The notes below the pieces were generated by a model that was not told the DNA's origin, did no database searches, and saw only the letters and a program-made list of their open reading frames with translations. A program made the translations under genes and the position numbers. A DNA stretch of 18,430 bases from Microgenomates group bacterium (GTDB taxonomy: Bacteria; Patescibacteriota; Microgenomatia; UBA1406; GWC2-37-13), in assembly GCA_028276105.1 (NCBI GenBank), contig JAPYWZ010000001.1, forward strand, positions 1 through 18,430, given 5' to 3'. Within the stretch, counting starts at the first letter, position 1; each line of letters starts with the position of its first letter. Shown in pieces: positions 5,913 to 13,689 of this stretch.

Positions 5913-6254
5913 ATGAAACTTGTTGATAAAAAAATTAGTCTTTTAAAGTTAAAACAAATGGCCAAAAAAATGTATGGTGATTTGGTAAAAGCAGTGGTGG
6001 ATATTGAAAAAGAAATTATGGTGGTTGATGGAGAGATGCATGCTGATGAAGAGCAATTTCTTTTGACAAAAGGGTCAAAACAAGAAAATCTTTGGGGGAT
6101 AAATCTTTATCCCGATCTTTTTGATAAAAACTTTATTGAGTTTGACTCAGTTATTAATCTTCGGCCAAGACTCAATAATTTTTCTCGTTTTGTTGAAGAT
6201 GAAAAAATAAGAAAAAAAATTGTTGAAATTGTTAATAAATTGGTTGAAAAATGA
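5913..6254 (+). CDS. DUF5674-like conserved protein
   Basis: A 113-residue protein matching the DUF5674 pattern as I know it: KAVVDIEKEIMVVDGEMHAD, then LLTKGSKQENLWGINLYP and EFDSVINLRPRLNNFSR, ending IVEIVNKLV. No enzymatic motif is assigned to the family to my knowledge. The conserved HADEE, Trp and Arg residues suggest a small alpha/beta domain with a specific ligand. The first 21 residues of the longest possible frame (from 5850) would be antisense to the divergent gene and precede the promoter, so ATG 5913 is the start; it lies about 4 nt from the predicted transcription start. Its stop overlaps the next start as ATGA. The biological role is unknown; the TA-rich neighbourhood hints at stress or defence but proves nothing. 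Confidence 0.82.
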   Translation: MKLVDKKISLLKLKQMAKKMYGDLVKAVVDIEKEIMVVDGEMHADEEQFLLTKGSKQENLWGINLYPDLFDKNFIEFDSVINLRPRLNNFSRFVEDEKIRKKIVEIVNKLVEK

Positions 6255-6589
6255 GTTTTTTAAACGATAAGTTTTTAGAAAAATGGTTTCAACTATCTTC
6301 AATTGAGCAAATGGCCAATATTGGGGCTGAGGTTGGCCGGGCTATTAATTGGAAAAAAAAGGGAGAAAAGAATTTAAGCTTAAATGCTTTGTTTAGGGCT
6401 TTGGATTTAATCGATGCTTCTGTTGTTGATAAAAAAAACAAAAACCGTCTAAAAGAATTTTTGCGAACAAGAGAAATCTTAGTTGACTATTTTGTTGGAA
6501 AAAATGTTTATCAAACTTCTGAATCTCAATTGGAAAAGTATTTTTACTATTTTAATTTCGCGGCTAATAATATAAAATTTTTGTGTTGA
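6251..6589 (+). CDS. Conserved small helical protein of unknown function
   Basis: A 112-residue, all-helical-looking protein. It carries LSSIEQMANIGAEVGRAINW, then ALFRALDLIDASV, LKEFLRTREILVDYFVG and a C-terminal aromatic patch (KYFYYFNFAANN). I recall small proteins with this EV.RA..W / RALELID / REVLVDYF layout in CPR and other bacteria, without a known function. It resembles HEPN- or nucleotidyltransferase-substrate-type helical bundles in shape only, and I see no RX4-6H motif. It overlaps the DUF5674-like gene by 4 nt (ATGA), so the two are translationally coupled and probably act together. No Shine-Dalgarno. Confidence 0.8.
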   Translation: MSFLNDKFLEKWFQLSSIEQMANIGAEVGRAINWKKKGEKNLSLNALFRALDLIDASVVDKKNKNRLKEFLRTREILVDYFVGKNVYQTSESQLEKYFYYFNFAANNIKFLC

Positions 6590-6667
6590 CATTTTTTAAA
6601 AAACAATTATTCCCAGTAGAAAAATATTAAAAAAATATAAAAATAAATTAAAAATTATGAAAAAAAT

Positions 6668-6946
6668 ATGAAAAAAAATCGTCTTAACAATGAGGAAATC
6701 CAAATATTAAACGAGATTGAAGCGGGAAAATATAAAACAGTAAAAAATATAAAAAGAGAGATAAAAAAAGCCAAAGAAGCGGCAAAAAATACCCTTTTAA
6801 AAACAAAAAATATTAATATTAGAATTTCTTTAAAAGATCTTCAAAAGATTAAAGCCAAAGCCGCGGAAAATAATCTTCCTTATCAAACACTGATTTCATC
6901 TCTTATTCGTCAATATATTCAAGGAAAGATTCAGATTGTTTTATAG
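6668..6946 (+). CDS. CopG/RHH-family antitoxin-like protein
   Basis: A 92-residue, Lys-rich protein. The N-terminal half is a charged helix (LNNEEIQILNEIEAGKYKTV and a KREIKKAKEAAK stretch). The C-terminal half, NINIRISLKDLQKIKAKAAE followed by LPYQTLISSLIRQYIQGKI, is a ribbon-helix-helix domain of the CopG_antitoxin type: one beta strand for DNA contact and two helices for dimerisation. Such proteins normally pair with a BrnT- or RelE-like toxin, but neither neighbour looks like one, so it is solitary here or acts as a plain repressor. A TATGAA ends 6 nt before the ATG, consistent with a leaderless transcript; an out-of-frame ATG 11 nt upstream runs into a stop within five codons. A TTGACA at 6586-6591 has no well-spaced -10. 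Confidence 0.82.
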   Translation: MKKNRLNNEEIQILNEIEAGKYKTVKNIKREIKKAKEAAKNTLLKTKNINIRISLKDLQKIKAKAAENNLPYQTLISSLIRQYIQGKIQIVL

Positions 6947-6970
6947 TCAAAAAAAGAAGTACTTTATTGT

Positions 6971-6976
6971 TAAAAT
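6971..6976 (+). promoter_or_regulatory. -10 box for the SpoIID-domain gene
   Basis: TAAAAT lies 6 nt (TAATTT) before ATG 6983, again predicting transcription from the first base of the start codon. No credible -35 is visible 15-19 bp upstream, where the preceding antitoxin gene ends. Confidence 0.4.
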
Positions 6977-6982
6977 TAATTT

Positions 6983-8680
6983 ATGAAACGAGTTTTTGTT
7001 TTTATTTTAATTTTTCTTTTTGTTTTTGTCTTTATTGGAAAGAGTAACAGTCAAAATTTGAATGAATTGATTTATCAACAAACACAAAAAGAAATCGACT
7101 TTTTAAACAAAAAGTTGAGTGAAAAAACGGTTGATTTGCAAAAAGTTAAAGAACAAATCGCCTCAATTAAACAAAGAATAAAAATAGCTGAAGAAGATAT
7201 TGTTAAAAAAGAAGTTGAGGTAAAAAAAGGCGAAGAAGCCTTAAGCTTCCAAAAAAATCTTTTAAATGAAAGAGCCAGGTCCTATTACAAAAATCTTTCC
7301 AAGGCCTCGTTTTCTTTAATTAATCTTTTGGTAGCCAAAAATCTTTCCTCGTCTTTAGAAAACTTTTTCTATCAAAAATCAGTCGTTGATGAGGATAAAA
7401 ACACCATTATCAAAATCGTTTTGTATATCAAAAATCTTGAGGAAAAAAAGAAAAGTTTAGAGGAAGAAAAACAACAGATGTTGTCGTTAAATCAACAGTT
7501 AGATGCACTTTCTCAAAAATTAGGCGAAGAAATCAGCCAAATCCAAACCAAAATCGCCCAACTAACGGCTAAACAGCAAGAATTAATTGCTAAAAAGTTT
7601 GCCAGTATCTATATTCCTCGTTCAGCCGCCATTAGTTATAGTTGTAAACCTGATTTTGATCCGCGGAATGGAGATTTTCGTGATTCTGGTTTTTCACCCC
7701 GTTTTGGTTTTTTTACTTTTGGTGTGCCAAATCGAGTGGGGTTAAATCAATGGGGAGCGTATGGTCGAGCTAAAGCTGGTCAAAATGAAGAAGAAATTTT
7801 GCGTGCTTATTACAATTTCGATAGTATCGAAACCGTGGATACTAATATAAAAATAAAGGTTGAAGGATATGGAGAGTTTTCTCTAGAAGATTATGTTAAA
7901 AGAATTTATGAGGTGCCAGAAAGCTGGGGAGGTGATGGTTTTTCTGCTTTAAAAGCTCAAGCGATTGCCGCCCGCTCCTATGCTTTAGCTTATACTAATA
8001 ATGGGGAAAGAAGTATTTGCGCAACCGAAAAAAGTTGTCAAGTCTTTAAACCCGAGCCCAAAGGTGGTTTTTGGGAACAAGCGGTTAATGAGACTTCGGG
8101 AAAAGTAATGAAAAAAGATGGACAAATTATTAAAGCTTGGTACTCCTCAACTCATGGTGGTTATGTTTTTTCCTCTTCTGATGTTGGTTGGTTGGCAACC
8201 TCTTGGACAAAAAATAGCCGCGACACTACCGGCGATATTAGTAGTTTTTCTGATCTTTTTACTAAAGCTTATGATAAAGATTCGCCGATTTTTTATTGCA
8301 ACTGGGGCTCAAGGGAGAGATACAATAAAACTGCTTGGCTTAAATCAGAAGAGGTGGCTGATATTGTCAACACTATTCTTTTAGCCCGGACTGATTCCTC
8401 AACCTCTTCTCATCTTTATCAAGTTGATGCCGGTGGTGATGTTTGGAATGAAGAAAAAGTTAAAGAAGAGTTAAGAAAAAGAGGGATTACTCCTTTTAAT
8501 CGAATAAACAATGTTTCCTTAATAGCTGATTTTTCTTATGGAAAAACAATCTCTGTTTCTTTTTCTGGAGATGGCGGTAGTGTTTCTTTTGACGGCAAAG
8601 AGTTTAAAGACTGGTTTAATGCTCGAGCGCCAGCTGATATTCAAATTAGAGGACCACTTTATGATGTAGTAATTAAATAA
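6983..8680 (+). CDS. Exported coiled-coil protein with SpoIID domain
   Basis: A 565-residue exported protein. Residues 1-23 are a signal peptide or anchor (MKRVFVFILIFLFVFVFIGK). Residues about 25-205 are a long Lys/Glu/Gln-rich coiled coil interrupted by a less charged stretch (SFSLINLLVAKNL), as in PcsB/CwlO-type regulators of wall hydrolases. The C-terminal part is a SpoIID domain: VGLNQWGAYGRAKAGQ (near 253), DYVKRIYEVPESWGG (303-317) with E310 at the SpoIID catalytic-Glu position, ALKAQAIAARSYAL, then WYSSTHGGYV (near 387). SpoIID is a lytic transglycosylase acting on denuded peptidoglycan; outside spore formers the domain is thought to remodel wall glycan. Paired Cys in the domain (for example SICATEKSCQVF) could form a disulfide outside the cell. 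It stands alone between the small-gene region and the polysaccharide locus, and a T-rich tail follows. Confidence 0.9.
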   Translation: MKRVFVFILIFLFVFVFIGKSNSQNLNELIYQQTQKEIDFLNKKLSEKTVDLQKVKEQIASIKQRIKIAEEDIVKKEVEVKKGEEALSFQKNLLNERARSYYKNLSKASFSLINLLVAKNLSSSLENFFYQKSVVDEDKNTIIKIVLYIKNLEEKKKSLEEEKQQMLSLNQQLDALSQKLGEEISQIQTKIAQLTAKQQELIAKKFASIYIPRSAAISYSCKPDFDPRNGDFRDSGFSPRFGFFTFGVPNRVGLNQWGAYGRAKAGQNEEEILRAYYNFDSIETVDTNIKIKVEGYGEFSLEDYVKRIYEVPESWGGDGFSALKAQAIAARSYALAYTNNGERSICATEKSCQVFKPEPKGGFWEQAVNETSGKVMKKDGQIIKAWYSSTHGGYVFSSSDVGWLATSWTKNSRDTTGDISSFSDLFTKAYDKDSPIFYCNWGSRERYNKTAWLKSEEVADIVNTILLARTDSSTSSHLYQVDAGGDVWNEEKVKEELRKRGITPFNRINNVSLIADFSYGKTISVSFSGDGGSVSFDGKEFKDWFNARAPADIQIRGPLYDVVIK

Positions 8681-8686
8681 TTATAA

Positions 8687-8727
8687 TAAAGACTCTTTAA
8701 TCAATTAATTATTTTTTTTATTTTTTT
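8687..8727 (+). terminator. Possible AT-rich terminator after the SpoIID gene
   Basis: TAAAG-ACT-CTTTA (8687-8699) forms a 5-bp hairpin, nested in a longer AATAATTA/TAATTATT pairing (8676-8683 with 8706-8713), followed by T8-A-T7 (8712-8727). All pairs but two are A-T, so stability is low, and similar AT palindromes arise easily in this composition. Confidence 0.3.
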
Positions 8728-8744
8728 CATCGAATGAATTTTAT

Positions 8745-10373
8745 ATGATTTTTACCTTATTTTCATTTTTTAGTATCGCTTATTTTTTTACTTTTTTGGG
8801 GTTATTTTTTGATTTTATTCCTTCGATAACGTTATTTTTTTTGTTTAGTTTGATTTATATTTTTATTTTTAAAAAAAATATTTTTCTTCCAAAAAAACTT
8901 AGTCTTTTCTATCTTTTATTTTTTATCTTCTCATCATTAACTTTATTTTTTTCATATGAGAAAAATCTTGTTTTTAAAAATTTAGTAGTGATTTATCTTT
9001 GTTTTTTTTATTTTCTATTTTCAATAAATTTTTCTCAAGAAATAAAAAAAATTTTAAATTTACTGATAATTATCTTGCCTTTTGTTTCAATTGTTATTTA
9101 TTTTTTAGCAACCATTTATAAATGGTCATTTTTAAAAGAACCAACATCGTTAATCTATAATGGTTATGATCATAATCTTTTTGCTGATTTTTTATTGCTT
9201 CCTCTTATTTTTTCTTTTTATAAAATTTTTTTAGAAAACAAAAATATCTATTGGGTTTTTATAATATTTATTTTTCCTTTTTTTTTAAGATTTTTAGCAA
9301 GAGGTGCTTTTTTAGCTTTGTTTATAATTCTTTTAATTTTTATCAAAAAATATAAACAAAATAAAATTAATTTTTTATTATCGGTTTTTTTATCATTTAT
9401 TCTTTTTTTTGCGATTATTTTTTTTAATGATTTTGGTAAAAAAATAATTCTTAATCGAATTAGCTTTTTAAAAATTAACCCATCAAAAACATTTTTTTCT
9501 AAAAGACCAAATTATTATCTTAAAAGTTTAAAAATCTTTATCAATTATCCGTTTGGTATTGGACCAGAAAATCTTTATTTTCATACTGTTAAAAACCAAT
9601 TTAATTTTGAGGAAGGGATTACTACTAGTCACAATTTTTTTATAGATCTTTTGGTAGAAAACGGTTTTGGTGCTTTTATTTCTTTTTTAATTTTTTTGAT
9701 TTTAATTTTATTGAATTCTCAAAAAAATGTTTATTATTATTTGTTTTTAGGATTAAATTTTGTTTTTTTAACTGACTTTTTTCATAGAATTCCGTTTTTT
9801 TTAATTTTTTATTTTATGCTAATTGGTTTATTTTTTAAAAAAGAATCGGATGAGTTTTATCTGGGAAATATTTATTTAAAACTCATAAGCTTGGTTGTTT
9901 TTTTACTTTTTGTTATTGTTTTTTTAGGACAATTATTTTTTTCAATAAAAAATTATCATTTAGCAATCAAAATTAACCCATTTAATTGGCGATATTACTA
10001 TCCAGTTTTGGTAGAAAAAAAAGATAAAATTAATAAAGAAGCTTTTAACAATTATTTACTCCAGTTTGAAAAAATTTTTCCCAATAGTCATATTTTTAAT
10101 AATCTTAAAGCCAAAATTTATCGAGATTTAAAAGATGATCAAAAAGCAATTTATTATCAAGAAAAAGCTTTTACTGAGGCACCAATGCTTTTTGAATCAA
10201 GAAGAAATGACTATATGGAAAATGTTTTTAATCTTTATGGTGAGGAAAAAGGAAAAATTTATAGCGCTCAATTTATTAAAAACTTTATAAAAACTGCCAA
10301 AATCCCAAAAGAAAGTTTTTTATATCAAGTAATTATTGATCATTGTAGAGATTATAAATTGGAGTGTTTTTAA
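8745..10373 (+). CDS. O-antigen ligase/Wzy-like membrane protein with C-terminal TPR-like tail
   Basis: A 542-residue integral membrane protein with about ten to twelve hydrophobic helices up to about residue 400. The extracytoplasmic loop carries the Wzy_C-type signature GIGPENLYFH starting at residue 271 and SHNFFIDLLVENGFGAF with H296, the His/Arg loop characteristic of O-antigen ligases and polymerases, which join lipid-linked glycan to an acceptor. After the last helix, about 140 residues are soluble and helical (LAIKINPFNWRYYYPVL, then IYRDLKDDQKAIYYQEKAFT), spaced like one to two TPR repeats. This architecture is known in bacterial O-glycosylation ligases (PglL-like) and ligase-TPR proteins. 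No leaderless -10 or ribosome binding site is obvious. Its last 41 nt overlap the convergent glycosyltransferase gene. Ligase versus polymerase versus protein O-glycosylation cannot be settled from sequence. Confidence 0.85.
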   Translation: MIFTLFSFFSIAYFFTFLGLFFDFIPSITLFFLFSLIYIFIFKKNIFLPKKLSLFYLLFFIFSSLTLFFSYEKNLVFKNLVVIYLCFFYFLFSINFSQEIKKILNLLIIILPFVSIVIYFLATIYKWSFLKEPTSLIYNGYDHNLFADFLLLPLIFSFYKIFLENKNIYWVFIIFIFPFFLRFLARGAFLALFIILLIFIKKYKQNKINFLLSVFLSFILFFAIIFFNDFGKKIILNRISFLKINPSKTFFSKRPNYYLKSLKIFINYPFGIGPENLYFHTVKNQFNFEEGITTSHNFFIDLLVENGFGAFISFLIFLILILLNSQKNVYYYLFLGLNFVFLTDFFHRIPFFLIFYFMLIGLFFKKESDEFYLGNIYLKLISLVVFLLFVIVFLGQLFFSIKNYHLAIKINPFNWRYYYPVLVEKKDKINKEAFNNYLLQFEKIFPNSHIFNNLKAKIYRDLKDDQKAIYYQEKAFTEAPMLFESRRNDYMENVFNLYGEEKGKIYSAQFIKNFIKTAKIPKESFLYQVIIDHCRDYKLECF

Positions 10374-11442
10374 GAATTTTTTTATATATATTTTTTATTT
10401 GTTTTGACATTTTCAACCAATCAAATTTATTTTTAGTTTTTTTTCTTAATAAATAATTAAATTTTATTTTATCTTTATTTGAATTCAAAACAAAAAGCAT
10501 TTTTTGAGCTAATTGTACTTTGTCTTCAGCAAATAAACCAATATCTTTCACAATTTCTTTAAAAACCGGAATATCACTACAAATAATTGGTGTTTTTGTT
10601 TTTAGCGCCTCAACCAAAGGTAAACCAAAACCTTCACATAAGGAAAAATAGATCAGGGCCAAAGCGCCGTTGTAAAGATAGTTTAATTCTTTATCAGAAA
10701 CATATTCTAAAATCCGAATATTTTTTTCTTCTTTCAGTTTTAATTTATTTGGGCCAGCAAAAACTAGAAGCGTTTTGGGGTATTTTTCTAAGATTTTTTT
10801 AAAAGCTTCTATAATTTCTTTTGGTTTTTTTCTTGGCTCAATGTTGCCAACAACAAGAAAATAATTATCGCTAATATTAAATTTCTCTTTTAAAAATTTT
10901 TTGACTTTGTTTTTATTTTTGATGTATTTAAATATCGGATCAGCCGCCTCATAAGTAACAACGATTTTTTTCTCATTTAAAAATGGATAGTATTTTAAAA
11001 GCATATTTTTGACAAATTTTGAAGGAACAATAATGGCATCGGATTTTTTTAATGATGAGTTAAAAAAAAGATCAAAAGCAGTCTTTGATTTTGCAGAAAA
11101 TTTTTCTGGATATGTTTTAAAACAAACATCATGCACAGTATTAACAATAGGGATAGTTTTTTTGAAAGGAGCAAAGTTTTGTACATGGATTAAATCGGGT
11201 TTAAATTTTTTTATCGCTTGATTAAAGCCAAAAAATATCCGATAAAGACCGTTTTTAAATTTTGGAGTAAAAACGGTAAATTTTTGAAATTCTTTTGAAA
11301 GTTTTTCTTTGGGAAGATTAGAATAAAGAATAATATTTTTGGGATTGATAAATTTAGCCAAACTTAAAGCTAAATTTTTCCAATATCTTTCATTACCTGT
11401 TTCTTTTTGCCCAAGCATATGCGCGTCAAGAAGTATTTTCAT
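10333..11442 (-). CDS. Glycosyltransferase family 4 (GT-B fold)
   Basis: A 369-residue GT4-type glycosyltransferase using a nucleotide sugar to extend a lipid-linked glycan at the cytoplasmic face. The N-terminal domain starts MKILLDAHML with the acceptor-side GNERY loop, and has HVQNFAPF and NTVHDVCF (101-108). The donor domain has VVGNIEPRKKPKEIIEAF (197-214) and the E-x7-E motif SLCEGFGLPLVEA with E270 and E278. No membrane helices. It is divergent from the second polymerase gene (16 bp between start codons) and convergent with the first ligase, overlapping it by 41 nt. A TAAATT lies 7 nt before its ATG. Linkage and sugar cannot be deduced; the mannosyltransferase-like E-x7-E motif is generic to the family. 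Confidence 0.92.
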   Translation of the reverse strand: MKILLDAHMLGQKETGNERYWKNLALSLAKFINPKNIILYSNLPKEKLSKEFQKFTVFTPKFKNGLYRIFFGFNQAIKKFKPDLIHVQNFAPFKKTIPIVNTVHDVCFKTYPEKFSAKSKTAFDLFFNSSLKKSDAIIVPSKFVKNMLLKYYPFLNEKKIVVTYEAADPIFKYIKNKNKVKKFLKEKFNISDNYFLVVGNIEPRKKPKEIIEAFKKILEKYPKTLLVFAGPNKLKLKEEKNIRILEYVSDKELNYLYNGALALIYFSLCEGFGLPLVEALKTKTPIICSDIPVFKEIVKDIGLFAEDKVQLAQKMLFVLNSNKDKIKFNYLLRKKTKNKFDWLKMSKQIKNIYKKILKNTPIYNLYNDQ

Positions 11443-11446
11443 TTGA

Positions 11447-11455
11447 TAAAATTTA
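11447..11455. promoter_or_regulatory. Overlapping divergent -10 boxes in a 16-bp intergenic space
   Basis: TAAAAT on the plus strand (11447-11452) ends 6 nt before ATG 11459. TAAATT on the minus strand (11455-11450) ends 7 nt before ATG 11442. The two boxes overlap by three bases, and any -35 element must lie inside the opposite gene. No consensus -35 is seen on the plus strand (CGTCAA at 17-bp spacing). Confidence 0.45.
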
Positions 11456-11458
11456 GCT

Positions 11459-12691
11459 ATGAGAAAAAAAACTAATAATTTTTTCCTAAATTTATTTTTA
11501 TTATCTGTCTTTTTTTTTAAGATACCAAATTTCTATATTTTACCTTTTTTAAAAATAAGTTTCTTAACAAGCCAAGCACTATCACGTCTCATTTTACTTT
11601 TTCTATTTTTTAAAATTTATTTTTTTAATCGCAAAATTTTTGACGAATTAAAAAATAAGACAATTTTTTGGTTAATAGTTTTTTTCTTTATTATTCAATC
11701 AATTTCAATTATTCCAGCTATTAATATACCTAATTTTTGGGCAAGATATAAAGATATAGTTATCGCTCTTACTTCTTTTTTTGTTTTTTACTTTTATAAA
11801 AAAGAACATAAAAAAATCATTAATATTTTTTTATTATCGGTTTTTATCAATGCTATCTATCAATTTTTATTAATCTACTCAGGTAATATTAAAGAATTAT
11901 TGTCAACAATAATTTATCAAAAACACTTTGATTTAGTTTTAGCTAAATTAGAAAATCAAGGAAGATTATATATTGATAGTTATGACGAAATTCTTATTCC
12001 CTTTCTTTTTTTAAAAAATAATTTAAGTTGGTTAATTAAAATATTTTTATTAAGTTTAATATTTTTCTTTTCTTATGTGTCAAATATAAGATCAAGAATC
12101 TTAATGGTTTTTGTTTCATTTTTTTTGTCTTTATTTTTTATAAAAAAGATAAAGTTTGAAAAAATTTTTGCTGTTTTTTTTGTTTTTTTAATTATTGGTT
12201 TTTTAGCCAGTCGGTTTTCTTTCTATTTTTTTAAAGAATCCTTTATTGATAGAATATTTTTTGCTGAGGAATCAACCGATATTAAACCAATAAATTTTAG
12301 AAAAAATCAATTTTTTAAGTCGTTTGAAGTAGGAAGAGTTAGTTTTTTTGGAGCCGGTTTGGGTAATTATTATGATAATTTAAGCAATCAAGAAAAATTT
12401 GGCAACTCATTATTATCACGACTTGATGTTTTAAATCAAGGAGTACAAGAATATGTTCATAATATTTTCGGGTTAATTATTTCTGAATCTGGATATATAT
12501 CTTTTTTTGTTTTTCTATTAATTTTACTTTTCTTTATAAAAGATGACTTTAAAATTTTATTAGGTAAAAATAATTATCAAAAAGCAATTATTATTTCATT
12601 TTGGAGTCTTTTTTCTTATGGATTGTTTAATCCGATTGTTCCTGGTAGTTATCAATTTTTATTTTGGGGTTTAAGAGGACTTTTATTATGA
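11459..12691 (+). CDS. O-antigen polymerase/ligase-like membrane protein
   Basis: A 410-residue multi-spanning protein with about eleven hydrophobic segments and no large soluble tail. The Wzy_C-type loop is present: FFGAGLGNYYDN (GAGLGN from residue 298) followed by YVHNIFGLIISESGYISF with H334. It differs from the other ligase-like gene by lacking the TPR-like C-terminus, so the two may split polymerisation and ligation. It starts 6 nt after a TAAAAT box and ends by overlapping the epimerase start as ATGA, beginning a three-gene operon (polymerase, epimerase, GT26). Wzy-like proteins are too divergent for a firm polymerase call. Confidence 0.82.
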   Translation: MRKKTNNFFLNLFLLSVFFFKIPNFYILPFLKISFLTSQALSRLILLFLFFKIYFFNRKIFDELKNKTIFWLIVFFFIIQSISIIPAINIPNFWARYKDIVIALTSFFVFYFYKKEHKKIINIFLLSVFINAIYQFLLIYSGNIKELLSTIIYQKHFDLVLAKLENQGRLYIDSYDEILIPFLFLKNNLSWLIKIFLLSLIFFFSYVSNIRSRILMVFVSFFLSLFFIKKIKFEKIFAVFFVFLIIGFLASRFSFYFFKESFIDRIFFAEESTDIKPINFRKNQFFKSFEVGRVSFFGAGLGNYYDNLSNQEKFGNSLLSRLDVLNQGVQEYVHNIFGLIISESGYISFFVFLLILLFFIKDDFKILLGKNNYQKAIIISFWSLFSYGLFNPIVPGSYQFLFWGLRGLLL

Positions 12692-13689
12692 ATTTAAAAA
12701 ATAAAAAAATACTCATTACCGGTGTTAGTTTTATTGGTTTTCATTTAATAAGAAAACTTATTGATTTAGGTGTATCTCATATCCGCGTTGTTAATCTTAC
12801 TAATAAAAATAAAAAAATTTTAATTAAAAATTTCAAAGATATTGAATTTTATGCTTATGATTTAAGAGATATAGAAAAAGCAAGAAAAAGTGTTAAAAAA
12901 ATAGATATTGTTTTTCATTTGGCAGCTGATCATGGAGGAAGAGGATATGTTGCTTTAAAACAATCAAATACGGCTACTAATTTTATTCTTGATGGTTTGG
13001 TATTTAAAGCATGTTTGGAAAATAAAGTTGAAAAAATCTTTTATGCCTCATCGGGTTGTGTTTATCCAAATTTTCTTCAAAAAGAAAAAAATAAAAAAAT
13101 CTATTTAAAAGAAACCGATGTAAAACCGCCTTATGATGCTGATAATCTTTATGGTTGGGCAAAGCTTATGGGAGAACTAACTTTAAAACAGTATTATAAA
13201 GATTATGGTTTAAAATCAGCTATCGGTCGATTTTTTACTGTCTATGGTCCGTATGCTAAAGAGTCTCACGCTGTTATGGCAACAATTGCTAAAGCTTTTA
13301 TAAAACAAGATCCTTTTGAAGTCTGGGGTGATGGAGAGCAAATAAGAAACTGGACGTATGTTGAAGATATTGTTGATGGGATTATAAAAATTGTTGAAAA
13401 AGTTGATGATGCAACACCGGTTAATTTAGGAACAGAAGAAAGAATAAAAGTTATTGATATGGTAAATTTAGTTTTTAAATATACTGGGTTTTATCCAAAA
13501 AAAATAAAATTTATACCAATGCCAACTGGTCCTATAAATAGGGTAGCAGATATTTCTTTAGCCAAAAAACTTTTAAATTGGCAACCAAAATATGACTTTA
13601 AAACTGGATTAAAAAAAACAATTGAATGGTACTTTGAAAATAAAAACAAAGATTTTATTAAAAAAAATTTAAAAAAAATTCTTATATGA
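12688..13689 (+). CDS. NAD-dependent epimerase/dehydratase, GDP-mannose 3,5-epimerase-like
   Basis: A 333-residue extended short-chain dehydrogenase that modifies a nucleotide sugar. KILITGVSFIGFHL (7-20) is the Rossmann glycine loop, one residue shorter than the usual TGGAGFIGSHL. HLAADHGGRGYV (77-88), FYASSGCVYPNF (118-129) with S122 and C124, and YGWAKLMGE (155-163) with the Y155/K159 pair follow, then GRFFTVYGPYA and VWGDGEQIRNWTYVEDIV. The HLAAD.GG.G block and the Cys in the SS-x-C-x-YP motif resemble plant GDP-mannose 3,5-epimerase, in which that Cys is catalytic; this supports an epimerase role, but the substrate is a guess. ATG 12688 is chosen over an upstream in-frame ATG (12664) because it overlaps the previous stop as ATGA and starts right before the Rossmann strand; an AGAGG lies about 10 nt upstream. 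Confidence 0.87.
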   Translation: MNLKNKKILITGVSFIGFHLIRKLIDLGVSHIRVVNLTNKNKKILIKNFKDIEFYAYDLRDIEKARKSVKKIDIVFHLAADHGGRGYVALKQSNTATNFILDGLVFKACLENKVEKIFYASSGCVYPNFLQKEKNKKIYLKETDVKPPYDADNLYGWAKLMGELTLKQYYKDYGLKSAIGRFFTVYGPYAKESHAVMATIAKAFIKQDPFEVWGDGEQIRNWTYVEDIVDGIIKIVEKVDDATPVNLGTEERIKVIDMVNLVFKYTGFYPKKIKFIPMPTGPINRVADISLAKKLLNWQPKYDFKTGLKKTIEWYFENKNKDFIKKNLKKILI

